Source: Sphingobacteriaceae bacterium
GTDB taxonomy: Bacteria; Bacteroidota; Bacteroidia; B-17B0; Aurantibacillaceae
Direction of reading: 5' to 3'
Length of the DNA: 64,000 nt
Assembly (NCBI GenBank): GCA_002319075.1
Contig: NVQB01000001.1
Coordinates: forward strand, 3,472,001-3,536,000
Shown here: positions 17,941-27,173 of the stretch, piece after piece
Position numbering within the stretch: position 1 is the stretch's first letter
How the letters are laid out: each line of letters starts with the position of its first letter
The notes under the pieces: model-generated
Databases searched by the model: none
What the model was told of the DNA's origin: nothing
The model's input: the letters and a program-made list of their open reading frames with translations, nothing else
Translations under genes and position numbers: made by a program

Positions 17941-18324
17941 ATGAAAAAAATTATTTCTGTCTTAATTTCTCTTGCTGCGTTTTTTTTAATTGCCTGCAGC
18001 GGTTCTGATACTTACCTGGGTAAGTGGAAAGCCACTAACGCGAATGGTGATAAATTCGATCTTGAATTCAGTGCCAAAAAGTTTAGCGTAAAAGATAGCA
18101 GCGGACAAATAAAAAAGTACGAATACAAACAGCATTCTATCCACATTGATAATTCTATAAAAACTTACGGCATTAAATTAGAAGATGGCAGAGCTTATGA
18201 CATTCATTTTCCGAAAGAGAACGATGATAACATTGCTCTTATACGGGATGAGCAGGGTCAGCCTTTGTATACTCTGTCACGCAAGGACTATATAAAGTAT
18301 GAATCTGTTTATAAATTAGAGTAA
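17941..18324 (+). CDS. Hypothetical lipoprotein
   Basis: A 127-residue protein with lipoprotein signal (FFLIAC, Cys19). The mature part starts GSDTYLGKWKATNANGD, which resembles small lipocalin-like or copper-resistance-type beta barrels seen in many Bacteroidota lipoproteins, where a GxW motif opens the barrel. The function is not known. It is part of a short same-strand run of small secreted proteins (17772-18792). Confidence 0.65.
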   Translation: MKKIISVLISLAAFFLIACSGSDTYLGKWKATNANGDKFDLEFSAKKFSVKDSSGQIKKYEYKQHSIHIDNSIKTYGIKLEDGRAYDIHFPKENDDNIALIRDEQGQPLYTLSRKDYIKYESVYKLE

Positions 18325-18351
18325 TTAGTAGGGTGTTTGGCATAAGCGAAG

Positions 18352-18792
18352 ATGAAAAACCTGTTTAAGATAAGTTTCGTTTGCCTTACGCAATTCTTTG
18401 CTTCATGTTTTACTACTCAGGAAGAGCACCAGTTAACAACGCAGGAAGCACTCCGATACTTAGATTCTACGCAACTAAATTATGTACTCGCGGGTTATAA
18501 AGATACTGAGGGTTATTCTTTCCTAAGTCGGAAACACTTATCAGATACAATTGCCGTGAAGCTTTTTTGCAACCCTGGTTTTCCTGATATTACAGATACA
18601 CTCGTAGAAATACAATCAGGAATTTTTAAGTCTATTCGCAACCGCACACTTTACCAAATCCAAGCCAATGAAGTCACGGTAACCTATTTTCAAAAAATCA
18701 TTCACCCTTCTTCGAACTGGCAAGGACAAACGCCCTGGCAGGAAATTAATATAATAAAGTATCGGCGGATCGATAAAAATTTGAGGCCTTAG
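18352..18792 (+). CDS. Hypothetical lipoprotein
   Basis: A 146-residue protein with a probable lipoprotein signal (LTQFFASC, Cys19). I do not recognise the mature sequence; it is beta-rich with a YKDTEGYSFLSRKHL segment. It lies 27 bp after the lipoprotein at 17941 and 4 bp before the Nudix gene, so transcription is likely shared. Confidence 0.6.
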   Translation: MKNLFKISFVCLTQFFASCFTTQEEHQLTTQEALRYLDSTQLNYVLAGYKDTEGYSFLSRKHLSDTIAVKLFCNPGFPDITDTLVEIQSGIFKSIRNRTLYQIQANEVTVTYFQKIIHPSSNWQGQTPWQEINIIKYRRIDKNLRP

Positions 18793-18796
18793 AACT

Positions 18797-19375
18797 ATGA
18801 AAAGTAAAATGAAACTTCAGAAAACAGAAATCCTTTCTTCTGATAAATACCTTCTTAAAAAAATAACTTACGACTATTTGCGAAATGATGGTAAAAGCCA
18901 GGTGCAGAGCCGGGAAGTTTATGATCGTGGGAATGCTGCTACGATATTACTGTACAACAAAGAGAAAAAGTCAGTGATTCTCACAAGACAATTTCGTCTC
19001 CCTACTTTTTTAAATGGTAACGAAAACGGAATGCTCATTGAAGCATGTGCCGGCATGTTGGATAAAGATAGTCCGGAAGAGGCCATAAAACGTGAGGCAG
19101 AAGAAGAAACAGGCTATAAGATCACAGAAGTTAGAAAGGTCTTTGAGGCATACACTTCGCCCGGCTCTTTAACAGAATTGCTTTATTTTTTTATTGCTGA
19201 ATATTCAAAGGACCTGAAAGTGGCCGAAGGCGGAGGATTGGAAGAAGAACATGAAGAGATTGAGGTTTTAGAATTGGATATAGAAAAAAGCATGCAAATG
19301 ATAGAAAGTGGCGAAATTAAGGATGCCAAAACGATTATGCTGCTGCTGTATATCAGGTTGCATAAGATTTTATAG
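18797..19375 (+). CDS. nudK: Nudix hydrolase, NudK (GDP-mannose pyrophosphatase)-like
   Basis: Cytoplasmic Nudix enzyme that hydrolyses a nucleoside diphosphate sugar; the NudK branch prefers GDP-mannose. The Nudix box runs from AGMLDKDSPEEAIKREAEEE (residues 85-104) to TGY, with the ACAG lead-in and the longer spacing typical of NudK. Other features are TRQFRLPTF (63-71) and the late acidic stretch GGLEEEHEEIEV. Length 192 fits. Two nearby Met codons could serve as start; the first is used. ADP-ribose as substrate cannot be excluded. Confidence 0.8.
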   Translation: MKSKMKLQKTEILSSDKYLLKKITYDYLRNDGKSQVQSREVYDRGNAATILLYNKEKKSVILTRQFRLPTFLNGNENGMLIEACAGMLDKDSPEEAIKREAEEETGYKITEVRKVFEAYTSPGSLTELLYFFIAEYSKDLKVAEGGGLEEEHEEIEVLELDIEKSMQMIESGEIKDAKTIMLLLYIRLHKIL

Positions 19376-19481
19376 ATGCTGTTGACTGGGCATAAGGTTT
19401 TGAGTTACATCCGCACTTGCAGGCTATTTAACTGGCACCACATTTGCAAAGTATGACTGCACCGCAATAGGGAAAGAGCAA

Positions 19482-20024
19482 ATGGGAAAAGTAATTTTAG
19501 ACATGTCTATGTCATTGGACGGTTTTATCGGCAATCAGAAGCAAAAGTACATTTACCCCATTGAGGAAATTAAGAAAACACCCCAATTAAAGCAACTCAT
19601 AAAAAATGCAGGAGCTGTAATTATGGATATAGAGGCCTATGACCTTTCTGAGGGCGATTTTACAGACTATGAATACCAGGTTCCTGTTTTCGTTATCTGC
19701 AAAAAGGCACCTGCCAAAACTACAAAAGGAACAAACGAAAATTTAAAGTTTCATTTCATTACTACGGGCATTGAGAGCGCCGTTGAAAAAGCAAAAACTG
19801 CGGCTAAGTCTAAGAATGTTATGGTAATTGGTCTGGCTGAAGCGGCGCAGGAGTCGTTAAAGGCGCAGAAAATTGATGAATTAATTATCCGTATTATCCC
19901 AGTTCTCTTGGGAAAGGGTGTTCGTCTTTTTGAAAATTTGGGTAAAGAGGCTATCCCTCTAAAAATCCTGAATTCCGAAAAATACCTTGCGCATACCGAC
20001 ATTACTTTTAAAATTCAAAAGTAA
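19482..20024 (+). CDS. Dihydrofolate reductase-like (RibD C-terminal family) protein
   Basis: A 180-residue protein of the DHFR/RibD reductase fold. The N-terminal strand-loop MGKVILDMSMSLDGFIGN is the family hallmark, and the C-terminal IRIIPVLLGKGVRLFENLG is the conserved RibD_C end. Members are uncharacterised NAD(P)H-dependent reductases in most bacteria; the substrate is unknown. It starts a run with the DinB-like protein (30 bp downstream). Confidence 0.88.
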   Translation: MGKVILDMSMSLDGFIGNQKQKYIYPIEEIKKTPQLKQLIKNAGAVIMDIEAYDLSEGDFTDYEYQVPVFVICKKAPAKTTKGTNENLKFHFITTGIESAVEKAKTAAKSKNVMVIGLAEAAQESLKAQKIDELIIRIIPVLLGKGVRLFENLGKEAIPLKILNSEKYLAHTDITFKIQK

Positions 20025-20054
20025 GTTACTGGAAATTATTTTTTATTTTGTAGC

Positions 20055-20534
20055 ATGGATAAGATTTCAAACTATGCAAGGCAGCACTACGAATTTGTAA
20101 AAGATTCGCGGAGTGTTCTTCTGAACTATTGCCAGACAATTCGGGGGGAAGATTTTACAAGAGAAAACTCAGCATTTGGTCGCGGTGGCAGCATGCGAAA
20201 TTTGCTGGTGCATATCACCAATGTTTATGAATATTGGGTTGCAGAAGTCGGGTTGAATAAGAGTGTTAAGTTCTCGGACTGTGCATCCTTTGAAACACCT
20301 GACGATATAAATGAACTATTCGTTACTGTAAATAGTTATATGGATGAACTTATCGTTAAATTAGAAGATCCCGATTTCCTGGTAACCTATGTATTACATG
20401 ATGATAAAAAACACGTAACGCTTTTTAAACTTTTTAGTCACGTTATAAGCCACGAGTATCATCACAAGGGTCAGATTTTATCTATCAGTCGCCAGTTAGG
20501 TTACACACCGGTAGATACTGATATGATCCGATAG
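20055..20534 (+). CDS. DinB-like four-helix-bundle protein
   Basis: A 159-residue cytoplasmic protein with the DinB/YfiT fold: four long helices and the metal-binding His pattern, LLVHITNVYEYW in helix 2 (near residue 53) and SHEYHHKGQI in helix 4 (near 137-142). Members often bind Ni/Zn and act in thiol-transfer or stress responses, but the specific reaction is unknown. It may be cotranscribed with the DHFR-like gene before it. Confidence 0.85.
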   Translation: MDKISNYARQHYEFVKDSRSVLLNYCQTIRGEDFTRENSAFGRGGSMRNLLVHITNVYEYWVAEVGLNKSVKFSDCASFETPDDINELFVTVNSYMDELIVKLEDPDFLVTYVLHDDKKHVTLFKLFSHVISHEYHHKGQILSISRQLGYTPVDTDMIR

Positions 20535-20573
20535 AGCTGAGTTGACTTCGGGATTTATCTTTATATTCGTGCA

Positions 20574-22568
20574 GTGAAGTTCCTGAAAGAACATAGTTTA
20601 TTTCTCTGCATTCTTTTTGTCTGCGCGGTTTTAAGGTTTATTCCTTTGTTCGACTACCAGTTTACCTACGACGAATTAAGCGGACTCGAACGCACGCAGT
20701 TTTCATCTTTTTCGGAAGTGATTGAAAAAGGGGTAAAGATTGATGCGCATCCTGCCCTTGTACAATTGCTTATTTATTACCTCACACAAATTTTCGGATA
20801 CACTACCTGGATCATCAAACTCCCCTTTTTGCTTTTTGGATTTGCTGCCATCATTTATGCTTATGCATTTGGACTACGCAACTTTTCAAAGCAAGCAGGA
20901 TTATTTGCAGCTCTGATTTTTAGTTTTTCTTTAATTTTTGTTTTTTACGCGCCTATCGCCAGGATGTATGTCTCCGGTGTTTTTTTTAGCATCGCGCTTC
21001 TGTATTATTTTTTCGAAATATTTTTTTCTGAAAATCTTAAGAAGTCAAATTATTTTTTCCTGGCACTATTCGCTTATCTCTCAGCATTAAATCAACACAT
21101 CAATGCTTTATTTGCAACGACTGTTTTTCTTTCAGCTCTTTTCTTTCTCACAAAAGAGAATTACAAAGCTTTTATTATAACTTGTATATGCGTTGTTTTA
21201 GCTTATTTGCCGGCCTTACCTGTTACCCTTTACCAGTTGGGAATTGGAGGAATAGGAGTAGATGCAGGAGGTTGGCTGGAGACTCCTGAGTTTACCATTG
21301 TATTTTCGTTCTTAAAAACGCTTCTTGGAACTGGACGATTGTATTTGATTTTTTTCTTTTTAATCGCATTAGCTTTTATGCTTCAAAAAAAGGTCAGTAT
21401 TTCTAAAAAGCAAATTTTCCTGTTGCTGCTTTTTGTCATTAATTTTCTTGTGGTCTATTTATATTCTGCCTGGCGTTCTCCTATTTTTCAGTATTCTGTA
21501 ATGTTGTTTTCCGGAACGGCTTTTATCTTTTTTGTTTGTTCTTTTCTTGAATTCAAAACTACTTTCGTTTTTTATGGTGGATTTTGTTTGTTGGCTTTCG
21601 GCCTGATCTACAAGACCTATGTAAAAAAGGACTATCTCGGTGAGTGTGTGAAAACGGTTTTTGACTATCAATTTGAAAGAACGTGCTACTATAAAAGTCT
21701 TTACGGAGAAAAAAACGTCTACCCCGTTTTCTTTGATGCGGATGAAATTATGAAAAAGATTTATTTCAATAAATACAAAACCAATTTTGAGTGTAAAGTA
21801 TCGGCTGATTCTATGATCTCAAATAGGAGTTCAGTAATGTTTAAGCAAAAAACACGGTCGGAAAAAAATGAAGAAGCGGCCGAACAAACAGTTTCGTCCA
21901 TGCGTTTATTTTCTGAATTTGTGAATAAGATCGATGTCGACTATCTTATTCTAACGTCCGCTATGCCACAATTTCAGGCGGTGGTACTCGAAAAATTCCC
22001 TTACCTGCTTGAGAATACACAAACGCAGGGTATTAATTTCAAACTCTACTCCCGAAAGCCGGAAGATAGATCGAAAGTTGTTGCAGACGACGCTGTTTAT
22101 TATTTTTCATCGCCCTTAAAAGCGGGGAATTTTACTTACTCTAAACTATCTGGTAACACAACAAAAGTTTTTCCATTACGAGTTGATTCGCTTAACGAAT
22201 TTCCTTTTGATGCAAAGGCCGCGCTTGCTTCTGTCACAGCCAAAGAAGGGCAGGTTGTTCTTATATCTGCAAAATTAAAAATGAAAAGCAGGTATAGTCC
22301 TTTGGAAGTTTGTATTTCTGCAACAGACTCTGAAACCAACAAGCAATACGTTTACAGCGCCAGAGCGGCTTCAGATTTTGTGATGAACGCAGATTCGACT
22401 ATCATGATATATTCAGAACAATTTAACGGCGTGCATTACAATCAATTTAAATACAAAGCAAATTTAACGGCTTATATATGGAATCGCGGTAAAGAGAACT
22501 TTACGCTTCAGAATTTCGAAATTAAAGTAATTGATTACTGGCACCGGAAGTGGGAACTTTGGGAGTAG
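20574..22568 (+). CDS. GT-C type glycosyltransferase, ArnT/PMT (GT39)-like membrane protein
   Basis: A 664-residue polytopic inner-membrane protein that probably transfers a sugar from a lipid-linked donor to a surface molecule. The start is GTG at 20574. Residues 1-350 hold about ten transmembrane helices. The first periplasmic loop has the acidic pair of GT-C enzymes (TYDELSGLERT, near residue 33), followed by KIDAHPALVQLL and ARMYVSG, typical of the RgtA/B/C/D-like group. The C-terminal 310 residues are soluble and include a beta-rich region. Acceptor and sugar are unknown. Confidence 0.82.
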   Translation: MKFLKEHSLFLCILFVCAVLRFIPLFDYQFTYDELSGLERTQFSSFSEVIEKGVKIDAHPALVQLLIYYLTQIFGYTTWIIKLPFLLFGFAAIIYAYAFGLRNFSKQAGLFAALIFSFSLIFVFYAPIARMYVSGVFFSIALLYYFFEIFFSENLKKSNYFFLALFAYLSALNQHINALFATTVFLSALFFLTKENYKAFIITCICVVLAYLPALPVTLYQLGIGGIGVDAGGWLETPEFTIVFSFLKTLLGTGRLYLIFFFLIALAFMLQKKVSISKKQIFLLLLFVINFLVVYLYSAWRSPIFQYSVMLFSGTAFIFFVCSFLEFKTTFVFYGGFCLLAFGLIYKTYVKKDYLGECVKTVFDYQFERTCYYKSLYGEKNVYPVFFDADEIMKKIYFNKYKTNFECKVSADSMISNRSSVMFKQKTRSEKNEEAAEQTVSSMRLFSEFVNKIDVDYLILTSAMPQFQAVVLEKFPYLLENTQTQGINFKLYSRKPEDRSKVVADDAVYYFSSPLKAGNFTYSKLSGNTTKVFPLRVDSLNEFPFDAKAALASVTAKEGQVVLISAKLKMKSRYSPLEVCISATDSETNKQYVYSARAASDFVMNADSTIMIYSEQFNGVHYNQFKYKANLTAYIWNRGKENFTLQNFEIKVIDYWHRKWELWE

Positions 22569-22583
22569 AGGGTAGTGTTACTT

Positions 22584-23050
22584 CTCGACTACGCTCGAAG
22601 TGACACCGGCTACGCACAAGCTGGCCTTAACATCCACTGGATGTTAATCCTGCTCGAAGTGACGCCGGCTACGCACAAGCTGGCCTTAACATCCACTGGA
22701 TGTTAATCCTGCTCGAAGTGACACCGGCTACGCACAAGCTGGCCTTAACATCCACTGGATGTTAATCCTGCTCGAAGTGACACCGGCTACGCACAAGCTG
22801 GCCTTAACATCCACTGGATGTTACTCCTGCTCGAAGTGACACCGGCTACGCACAAGCTGGCCTTAACATCCACTGGATGTTACTCCTGCTCGAAGTGACA
22901 CCGGCTACGCACAAGCTGGCCTTAACATCCACTGGATGTTACTCCTGCTCGATAAGATATTCGGCTATACTCGAACTGACAGTAGACGGGGCTTGAACAA
23001 CGACGCTATTACTTCTCTAATTCAGGGTTGTTAGTTCGAGCGTAGTCGAG
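22584..23050. repeat. MITE-like element containing six tandem copies of a 59-bp unit
   Basis: Left end CTCGACTACGCTCGAA at 22584 and right end TTCGAGCGTAGTCGAG, ending at 23050, are inverted repeats. Between them, 22594-22947 is six consecutive copies of a 59-bp unit (starts 22594, 22653, 22712, 22771, 22830, 22889) without spacers. Units differ by single bases: unit 2 has GACGCC for GACACC; units 1-3 read GTTAATCCTG, units 4-6 GTTACTCCTG. Each has the hairpin AACATCC-ACT-GGATGTT. The right end reaches into the 3' end of the GNAT gene. Confidence 0.9.
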
Positions 23051-23482
23051 AACCTTCACCATCAAATAATGCTGAATAATACCCCAAAGCTTATAAGAAA
23101 TTTCTTTGTGTTTATATCCGGCAGACTCATAAAAAGCCAAGGCATTTTCACGGGCGTGTAATTCTATTTTCTGAAGTTGCATCACTCTTCCTTTTTCTTC
23201 CAGGAATTTCAGGATTAGTTTTCCAAGTCCTTTGCCCTGGTAAGCGTCATCAACTGCCATAAAACGGACCTGCCCGATTTTGTTTTCGTTTTCCTGCAAT
23301 CTTCCGCAGGCAATCACGGTTCCGTTTAGGTCTTCAATAAAAGCGTTTACATTTCCGGCTTCTGATCCGTCTGTAGCGCTTTCAAAAGATTGATTCCACG
23401 GCTGACGCAGAATTTTATAACGCAGTGCCAGGATGGCCTCCAGCTCTTTTTGAGTTGTTGCTTGTTTAACGGGAAACATCAA
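23009..23482 (-). CDS. GNAT N-acetyltransferase, ElaA-like
   Basis: A 157-residue acetyl-CoA-dependent N-acetyltransferase. The ElaA-like signature is visible: LRYKILRQPWNQ (20-31), VRFMAVDDAYQGKGLGKLIL with the acetyl-CoA loop Q-G-K-G-L-G (around 82-87), and LHARENALAFYESAGY. The last 13 residues (145-157, starting LDYARTNNP) are encoded by the right inverted repeat of the element at 22584-23050, so the C-terminus has been replaced or extended by repeat DNA. It overlaps the CoA-transferase gene by 4 bp, indicating coupled translation. Substrate unknown. Confidence 0.88.
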   Translation of the reverse strand: MMFPVKQATTQKELEAILALRYKILRQPWNQSFESATDGSEAGNVNAFIEDLNGTVIACGRLQENENKIGQVRFMAVDDAYQGKGLGKLILKFLEEKGRVMQLQKIELHARENALAFYESAGYKHKEISYKLWGIIQHYLMVKVLDYARTNNPELEK

Positions 23483-24552
23483 TCTAAAAATTTAAACGCG
23501 ATAGAGGAAACAGATTCGTTTGTGTTTTTTTCGTAAGTGAATTTACGGAGCATCTTTTTTGCTTCCGGCAGTTCAAAAACTTCTTTCAGGTTGCGGATCT
23601 TACCAATCGGAATTTCTTTTTCAAGGCAAAGATCAAAAAGCGTTTTAAAATTAAACTGTTTAATATAGTTGTATAGTAGGGCGTACAATTGCGTGCGGTT
23701 ATTTACACGCGACTGATTATTTGCATATTTTGGATCATTTGCCAGAGTGGCATATTGAATGAGCTCGCAAAGATTTTTAAATTGTTTGTTGCTGCCAATA
23801 GCAAAGGTCACCAGCTGATTATCTTTTGTCTCAAACAACTCTCCGTAAGGCGCAATATTCGGATGAATACTTCCTAGTGGTTTCGGAAGCGTTTTTCCAA
23901 TCAGCCAATTTGTAGCCTGGTTGGCTAAAGAAGCTACGGCGCTGTCAAATAAAGAAACACTTACATGAGACCCTTTATTGGTTTGGTAACGCTTTAAAAG
24001 CGCTAGTAAAATAGCTTCTTTTAACTGATGTCCTGCCAAAATATCGATAAGGGCTACAGGCATTTTTAAAGCCTGACTGTTGGGTTCTCCGTTCATGGAC
24101 ATAAATCCACTTTCTGCCTGTAAAATTAAATCGTAAGCAGAGCGGGGAGAGCCATGACCAAAACCGTTGATGGAGGCGTAGATTAATTTCGGGTTAAGAG
24201 TAGATAGCGTTTTGTAATCTACTTTCAATTTTTCATCGTCACCGGCTTTGTAATTGGTAATGATAATATCTGCATCCTTAACCAAAGCATATAACTTATC
24301 TAGTTGCGAAGGAGCTGTAATGTCGAGACTTAAAAATTCTTTGCCGGTGTTAACACTCCAGAAATAAGCAGAGGTTTTGTCTTTAGGATTTTCTGCTTTT
24401 AATTTCCAACTACGCGTTACATCGCCGTTGGTTTTTGGGTTTTCAACCTTTATAACTGTTGCGCCCAGCTCAGCAAAAAACAATCCCACACCTGGACCGG
24501 CAAGAACGCCGGCCAATTCTATTACTTTCAGATCTTTAAAAATACCTTCCAC
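23479..24552 (-). CDS. Class III (CaiB/BaiF) CoA-transferase
   Basis: A 357-residue enzyme that moves CoA between carboxylic acids. N-terminal signature LKVIELAGVLAGPGVGLFFAELGATVIKVE (quoted in parts: VIELAGVLAGPG, ELGATVIKVE), catalytic Asp in SAYDLILQAESG (D141), and the following MNGEP loop. It is somewhat shorter than typical members (about 380-410), mostly at the C-terminus. It lies 13 bp after pheT and overlaps the GNAT gene. Which acyl-CoA it uses is not evident; the family includes racemases as well. Confidence 0.9.
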   Translation of the reverse strand: MEGIFKDLKVIELAGVLAGPGVGLFFAELGATVIKVENPKTNGDVTRSWKLKAENPKDKTSAYFWSVNTGKEFLSLDITAPSQLDKLYALVKDADIIITNYKAGDDEKLKVDYKTLSTLNPKLIYASINGFGHGSPRSAYDLILQAESGFMSMNGEPNSQALKMPVALIDILAGHQLKEAILLALLKRYQTNKGSHVSVSLFDSAVASLANQATNWLIGKTLPKPLGSIHPNIAPYGELFETKDNQLVTFAIGSNKQFKNLCELIQYATLANDPKYANNQSRVNNRTQLYALLYNYIKQFNFKTLFDLCLEKEIPIGKIRNLKEVFELPEAKKMLRKFTYEKNTNESVSSIAFKFLD

Positions 24553-24565
24553 AATTTTTTATGCC

Positions 24566-27004
24566 CTATCTTAATTCAGCGCCTAATTTTTCTTTGTAAT
24601 TGGAAATTAATTTATCCATTACCGAATCAATTTGTTTGTCCGTTAAGGTGGCCTCCGTATTCAACAAAGTAAAACTTACCGCGTAAGATTTTTTATTCCC
24701 TAACTTCTCACCTTCGTAAATATCAAATAAATTAACTTCTTTTAAAAGTTTACGTTCCGTAGAAAATGCAAGTTCTTCTATTTGTTTGTAGCTAACAGTT
24801 TTGTCGATTAACAATGCCAGGTCGCGACGCACCGAAGGATATTTACTGATCTCTTCGAATTTTATGTTTTGTTTCGAAAACTCTTTTACCAGCATATCCC
24901 AGTTAATGCACGCGTAATAAACAGGCTGAGAGATTCCGAATTTTTTCAGAACACTTTTAGCTACCGATCCCAATTCAACAAGGTTTTTTGTGTTGACTTG
25001 GTAAGTTAATCCGCTATCAAAATTAGCATAAGCACTCTCCGTACTTTTGTATGACTTCACGCCACACTTGCTCAATAAATTTGTGACAACAGATTTTAAA
25101 AATGAAAATCCAATAGCTATCGGATCAGATTTTTGATTTAAACCGTAGGGATTTTCCGCGAATAAATTTCCACTCACAAAAAGTGTCAGATATTTTTGTT
25201 CCTTATACTTTGCTTCCTCTTTATTCGGTTGCTGATAAGTTTTACCAATCTCAAAAAACTTTAAATCCGGGTTTTTACGATTACTATTATAAGCTATCGC
25301 TTCTAACCCGCTAAAAAGCATATCTGCACGAAGTACATTTAAATCTGCGCTTAATGGATTCAGCATTTTAATAGTGTTGCTTTCTTCCGTATAATAGCTT
25401 TCTTTGGTTAAAGAAAGGCTCATGATCTCATTAAATCCAAATCCTTCTAACACAGCACCGGCGCGTGAATCTAAAGCAACATCAAAGTTTTTAGACTCAT
25501 TAAAAGCCGTATAAGAAATAGATTTGCTAACTTCTACGTTGTTATATCCGTAAATACGCATTACTTCTTCAATCACATCTGCCTCGCGCGTAACATCAGT
25601 TCTATAGCGTGGAACGAGCAGTAATAAAGCATCTGCGCCTTCACTTTCGATTTCAATGCCCAGGTTTAAGATGATATTCTTAATAAGTGTTCTGTCAATT
25701 TCTTTTCCGATAAGTTCCGTACAGTTGGAATAAGAGAAGGCAACTTTATAAGGCTCTAATTTTTCAGGATAGATGTCTTTCACTTCCATACTTAGATTTC
25801 CACCGGCAGTTTCAAAAATTAAATTTGCCGCGCGTACCAATGCGGTAACCGTTATCTCCGGGTCTGTTCCTCTTTCAAAACGAAATGAAGCGTCAGTTTT
25901 TAGTCCATGGTGCTTAGAAGAACGACGCACATACCCTGCATCGAAATAAGCACTTTCTAAAAATATGGAAGTTGTTTTTTCTGTCACTCCGCTGTCGGCG
26001 CCACCAAAAACACCCGCAAGACACATAGGTTCGCTTTCATTGCAGATCACAAGGTCATTGCTTTTCAAAGTGCGTTCTACATCATCGAGCGTTTTAAATT
26101 TCTCTCCGTCCTTAGCTGTTCGTACAATTATTTTTTTTCCTTTAATTTTATCCAGATCAAAAGCATGTAACGGTTGCCCTAATTCATGCAATACAAAATT
26201 CGTAATATCTACAATGTTATTGATCGGTCGCAGACCAATAGACTGTAAACGGGTTTTTAACCAATCTGGACTTTCCTTAACTTCCACTCCAGTGATCACC
26301 AGTGCTGAGTAACGTTTGCAGGCTTCAGGACTTTCAACACTTATCTCTACTTCGTTAATGTTAGTAGCTTCGCCAAGTTCGTGAAGGCCCTGGATGTTTA
26401 CTTCGTATTTTTTTTCAGTTCCCTGCGAATTTAAAATGGCTGCAAGATCTCTCGCAACCCCTAAATGAGAAGCTGCATCACTGCGGTTAGGAGTTAATCC
26501 AATTTCGAAAACCGTGTCGGTTTCTACCTTGAAGTATTCTGATGCAGGAGTTCCAATAATAGTGCTATCCGGAAGAATCATAATCCCTGCGTGACTTTTG
26601 CCCAGACCAATTTCGTCTTCAGCACACAACATGCCTTCGCTAACCGCACCGCGAATCTTGGATTTCTTTATTTCGAAAGGCTCTCCTTCGCCTGGATACA
26701 ATTTGGTGCCAATGGTGGCCACAATTACTTTTTGATTTGCTCCCACATTAGGGGCTCCACAAACAATAGAAAGTAATTCTCCGCTTCCAATATCCACTTT
26801 GGTTAAACTGAGTTTGTCGGCGTCAGGATGTTTACTGCATTCCACCACATGTCCTACCACCAATCCTTTAAGACCACCTTTAATACTCTCAGAGGTTTCG
26901 GCGCCTTCTACTTCTAATCCCGAAGAGGTTAATCGCTCTGAAGTTTCTTCCGCAGAAATATCAGTATTTATAAGCGTTTTAAGCCAGTTATTTGAAATTT
27001 TCAT
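24566..27004 (-). CDS. pheT: Phenylalanine--tRNA ligase beta subunit
   Basis: An 812-residue subunit of the alpha2-beta2 PheRS that charges tRNA(Phe). Domain order is complete: B1 with the tRNA-binding EMAP-like domain (about 40-150; VGHVVECSKHPDADKLSL), B3/B4 editing domain (about 210-400), B5 (about 405-475), catalytic-like core (about 490-690), and C-terminal FDX-ACB anticodon-binding domain (KYPSVRRDLALLIDKTVSY). Start ISNNWLKTLI is standard. pheS is not in the window, so the subunits are encoded apart. Confidence 0.97.
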   Translation of the reverse strand: MKISNNWLKTLINTDISAEETSERLTSSGLEVEGAETSESIKGGLKGLVVGHVVECSKHPDADKLSLTKVDIGSGELLSIVCGAPNVGANQKVIVATIGTKLYPGEGEPFEIKKSKIRGAVSEGMLCAEDEIGLGKSHAGIMILPDSTIIGTPASEYFKVETDTVFEIGLTPNRSDAASHLGVARDLAAILNSQGTEKKYEVNIQGLHELGEATNINEVEISVESPEACKRYSALVITGVEVKESPDWLKTRLQSIGLRPINNIVDITNFVLHELGQPLHAFDLDKIKGKKIIVRTAKDGEKFKTLDDVERTLKSNDLVICNESEPMCLAGVFGGADSGVTEKTTSIFLESAYFDAGYVRRSSKHHGLKTDASFRFERGTDPEITVTALVRAANLIFETAGGNLSMEVKDIYPEKLEPYKVAFSYSNCTELIGKEIDRTLIKNIILNLGIEIESEGADALLLLVPRYRTDVTREADVIEEVMRIYGYNNVEVSKSISYTAFNESKNFDVALDSRAGAVLEGFGFNEIMSLSLTKESYYTEESNTIKMLNPLSADLNVLRADMLFSGLEAIAYNSNRKNPDLKFFEIGKTYQQPNKEEAKYKEQKYLTLFVSGNLFAENPYGLNQKSDPIAIGFSFLKSVVTNLLSKCGVKSYKSTESAYANFDSGLTYQVNTKNLVELGSVAKSVLKKFGISQPVYYACINWDMLVKEFSKQNIKFEEISKYPSVRRDLALLIDKTVSYKQIEELAFSTERKLLKEVNLFDIYEGEKLGNKKSYAVSFTLLNTEATLTDKQIDSVMDKLISNYKEKLGAELR

Positions 27005-27173
27005 ACTAAAATTAAGGCCATAAAGATAGGTAATTTTTTAGGACTTTTGATTCTTAAAATAAGCCGCAATTCCTTTAGTCAGCGGAATTTAGTAGTTTTA
27101 ATTTATCACAAAAAGAGTAAGTATAGTCATCTGGTTTTTTGGAATTGCTCACTGTTCTTCCGCGCAAACAGGC

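Noticed and set aside
22594-22947. Six regular repeats considered as a CRISPR array
   Set aside because: Units are contiguous without unique spacers and no cas gene is present.
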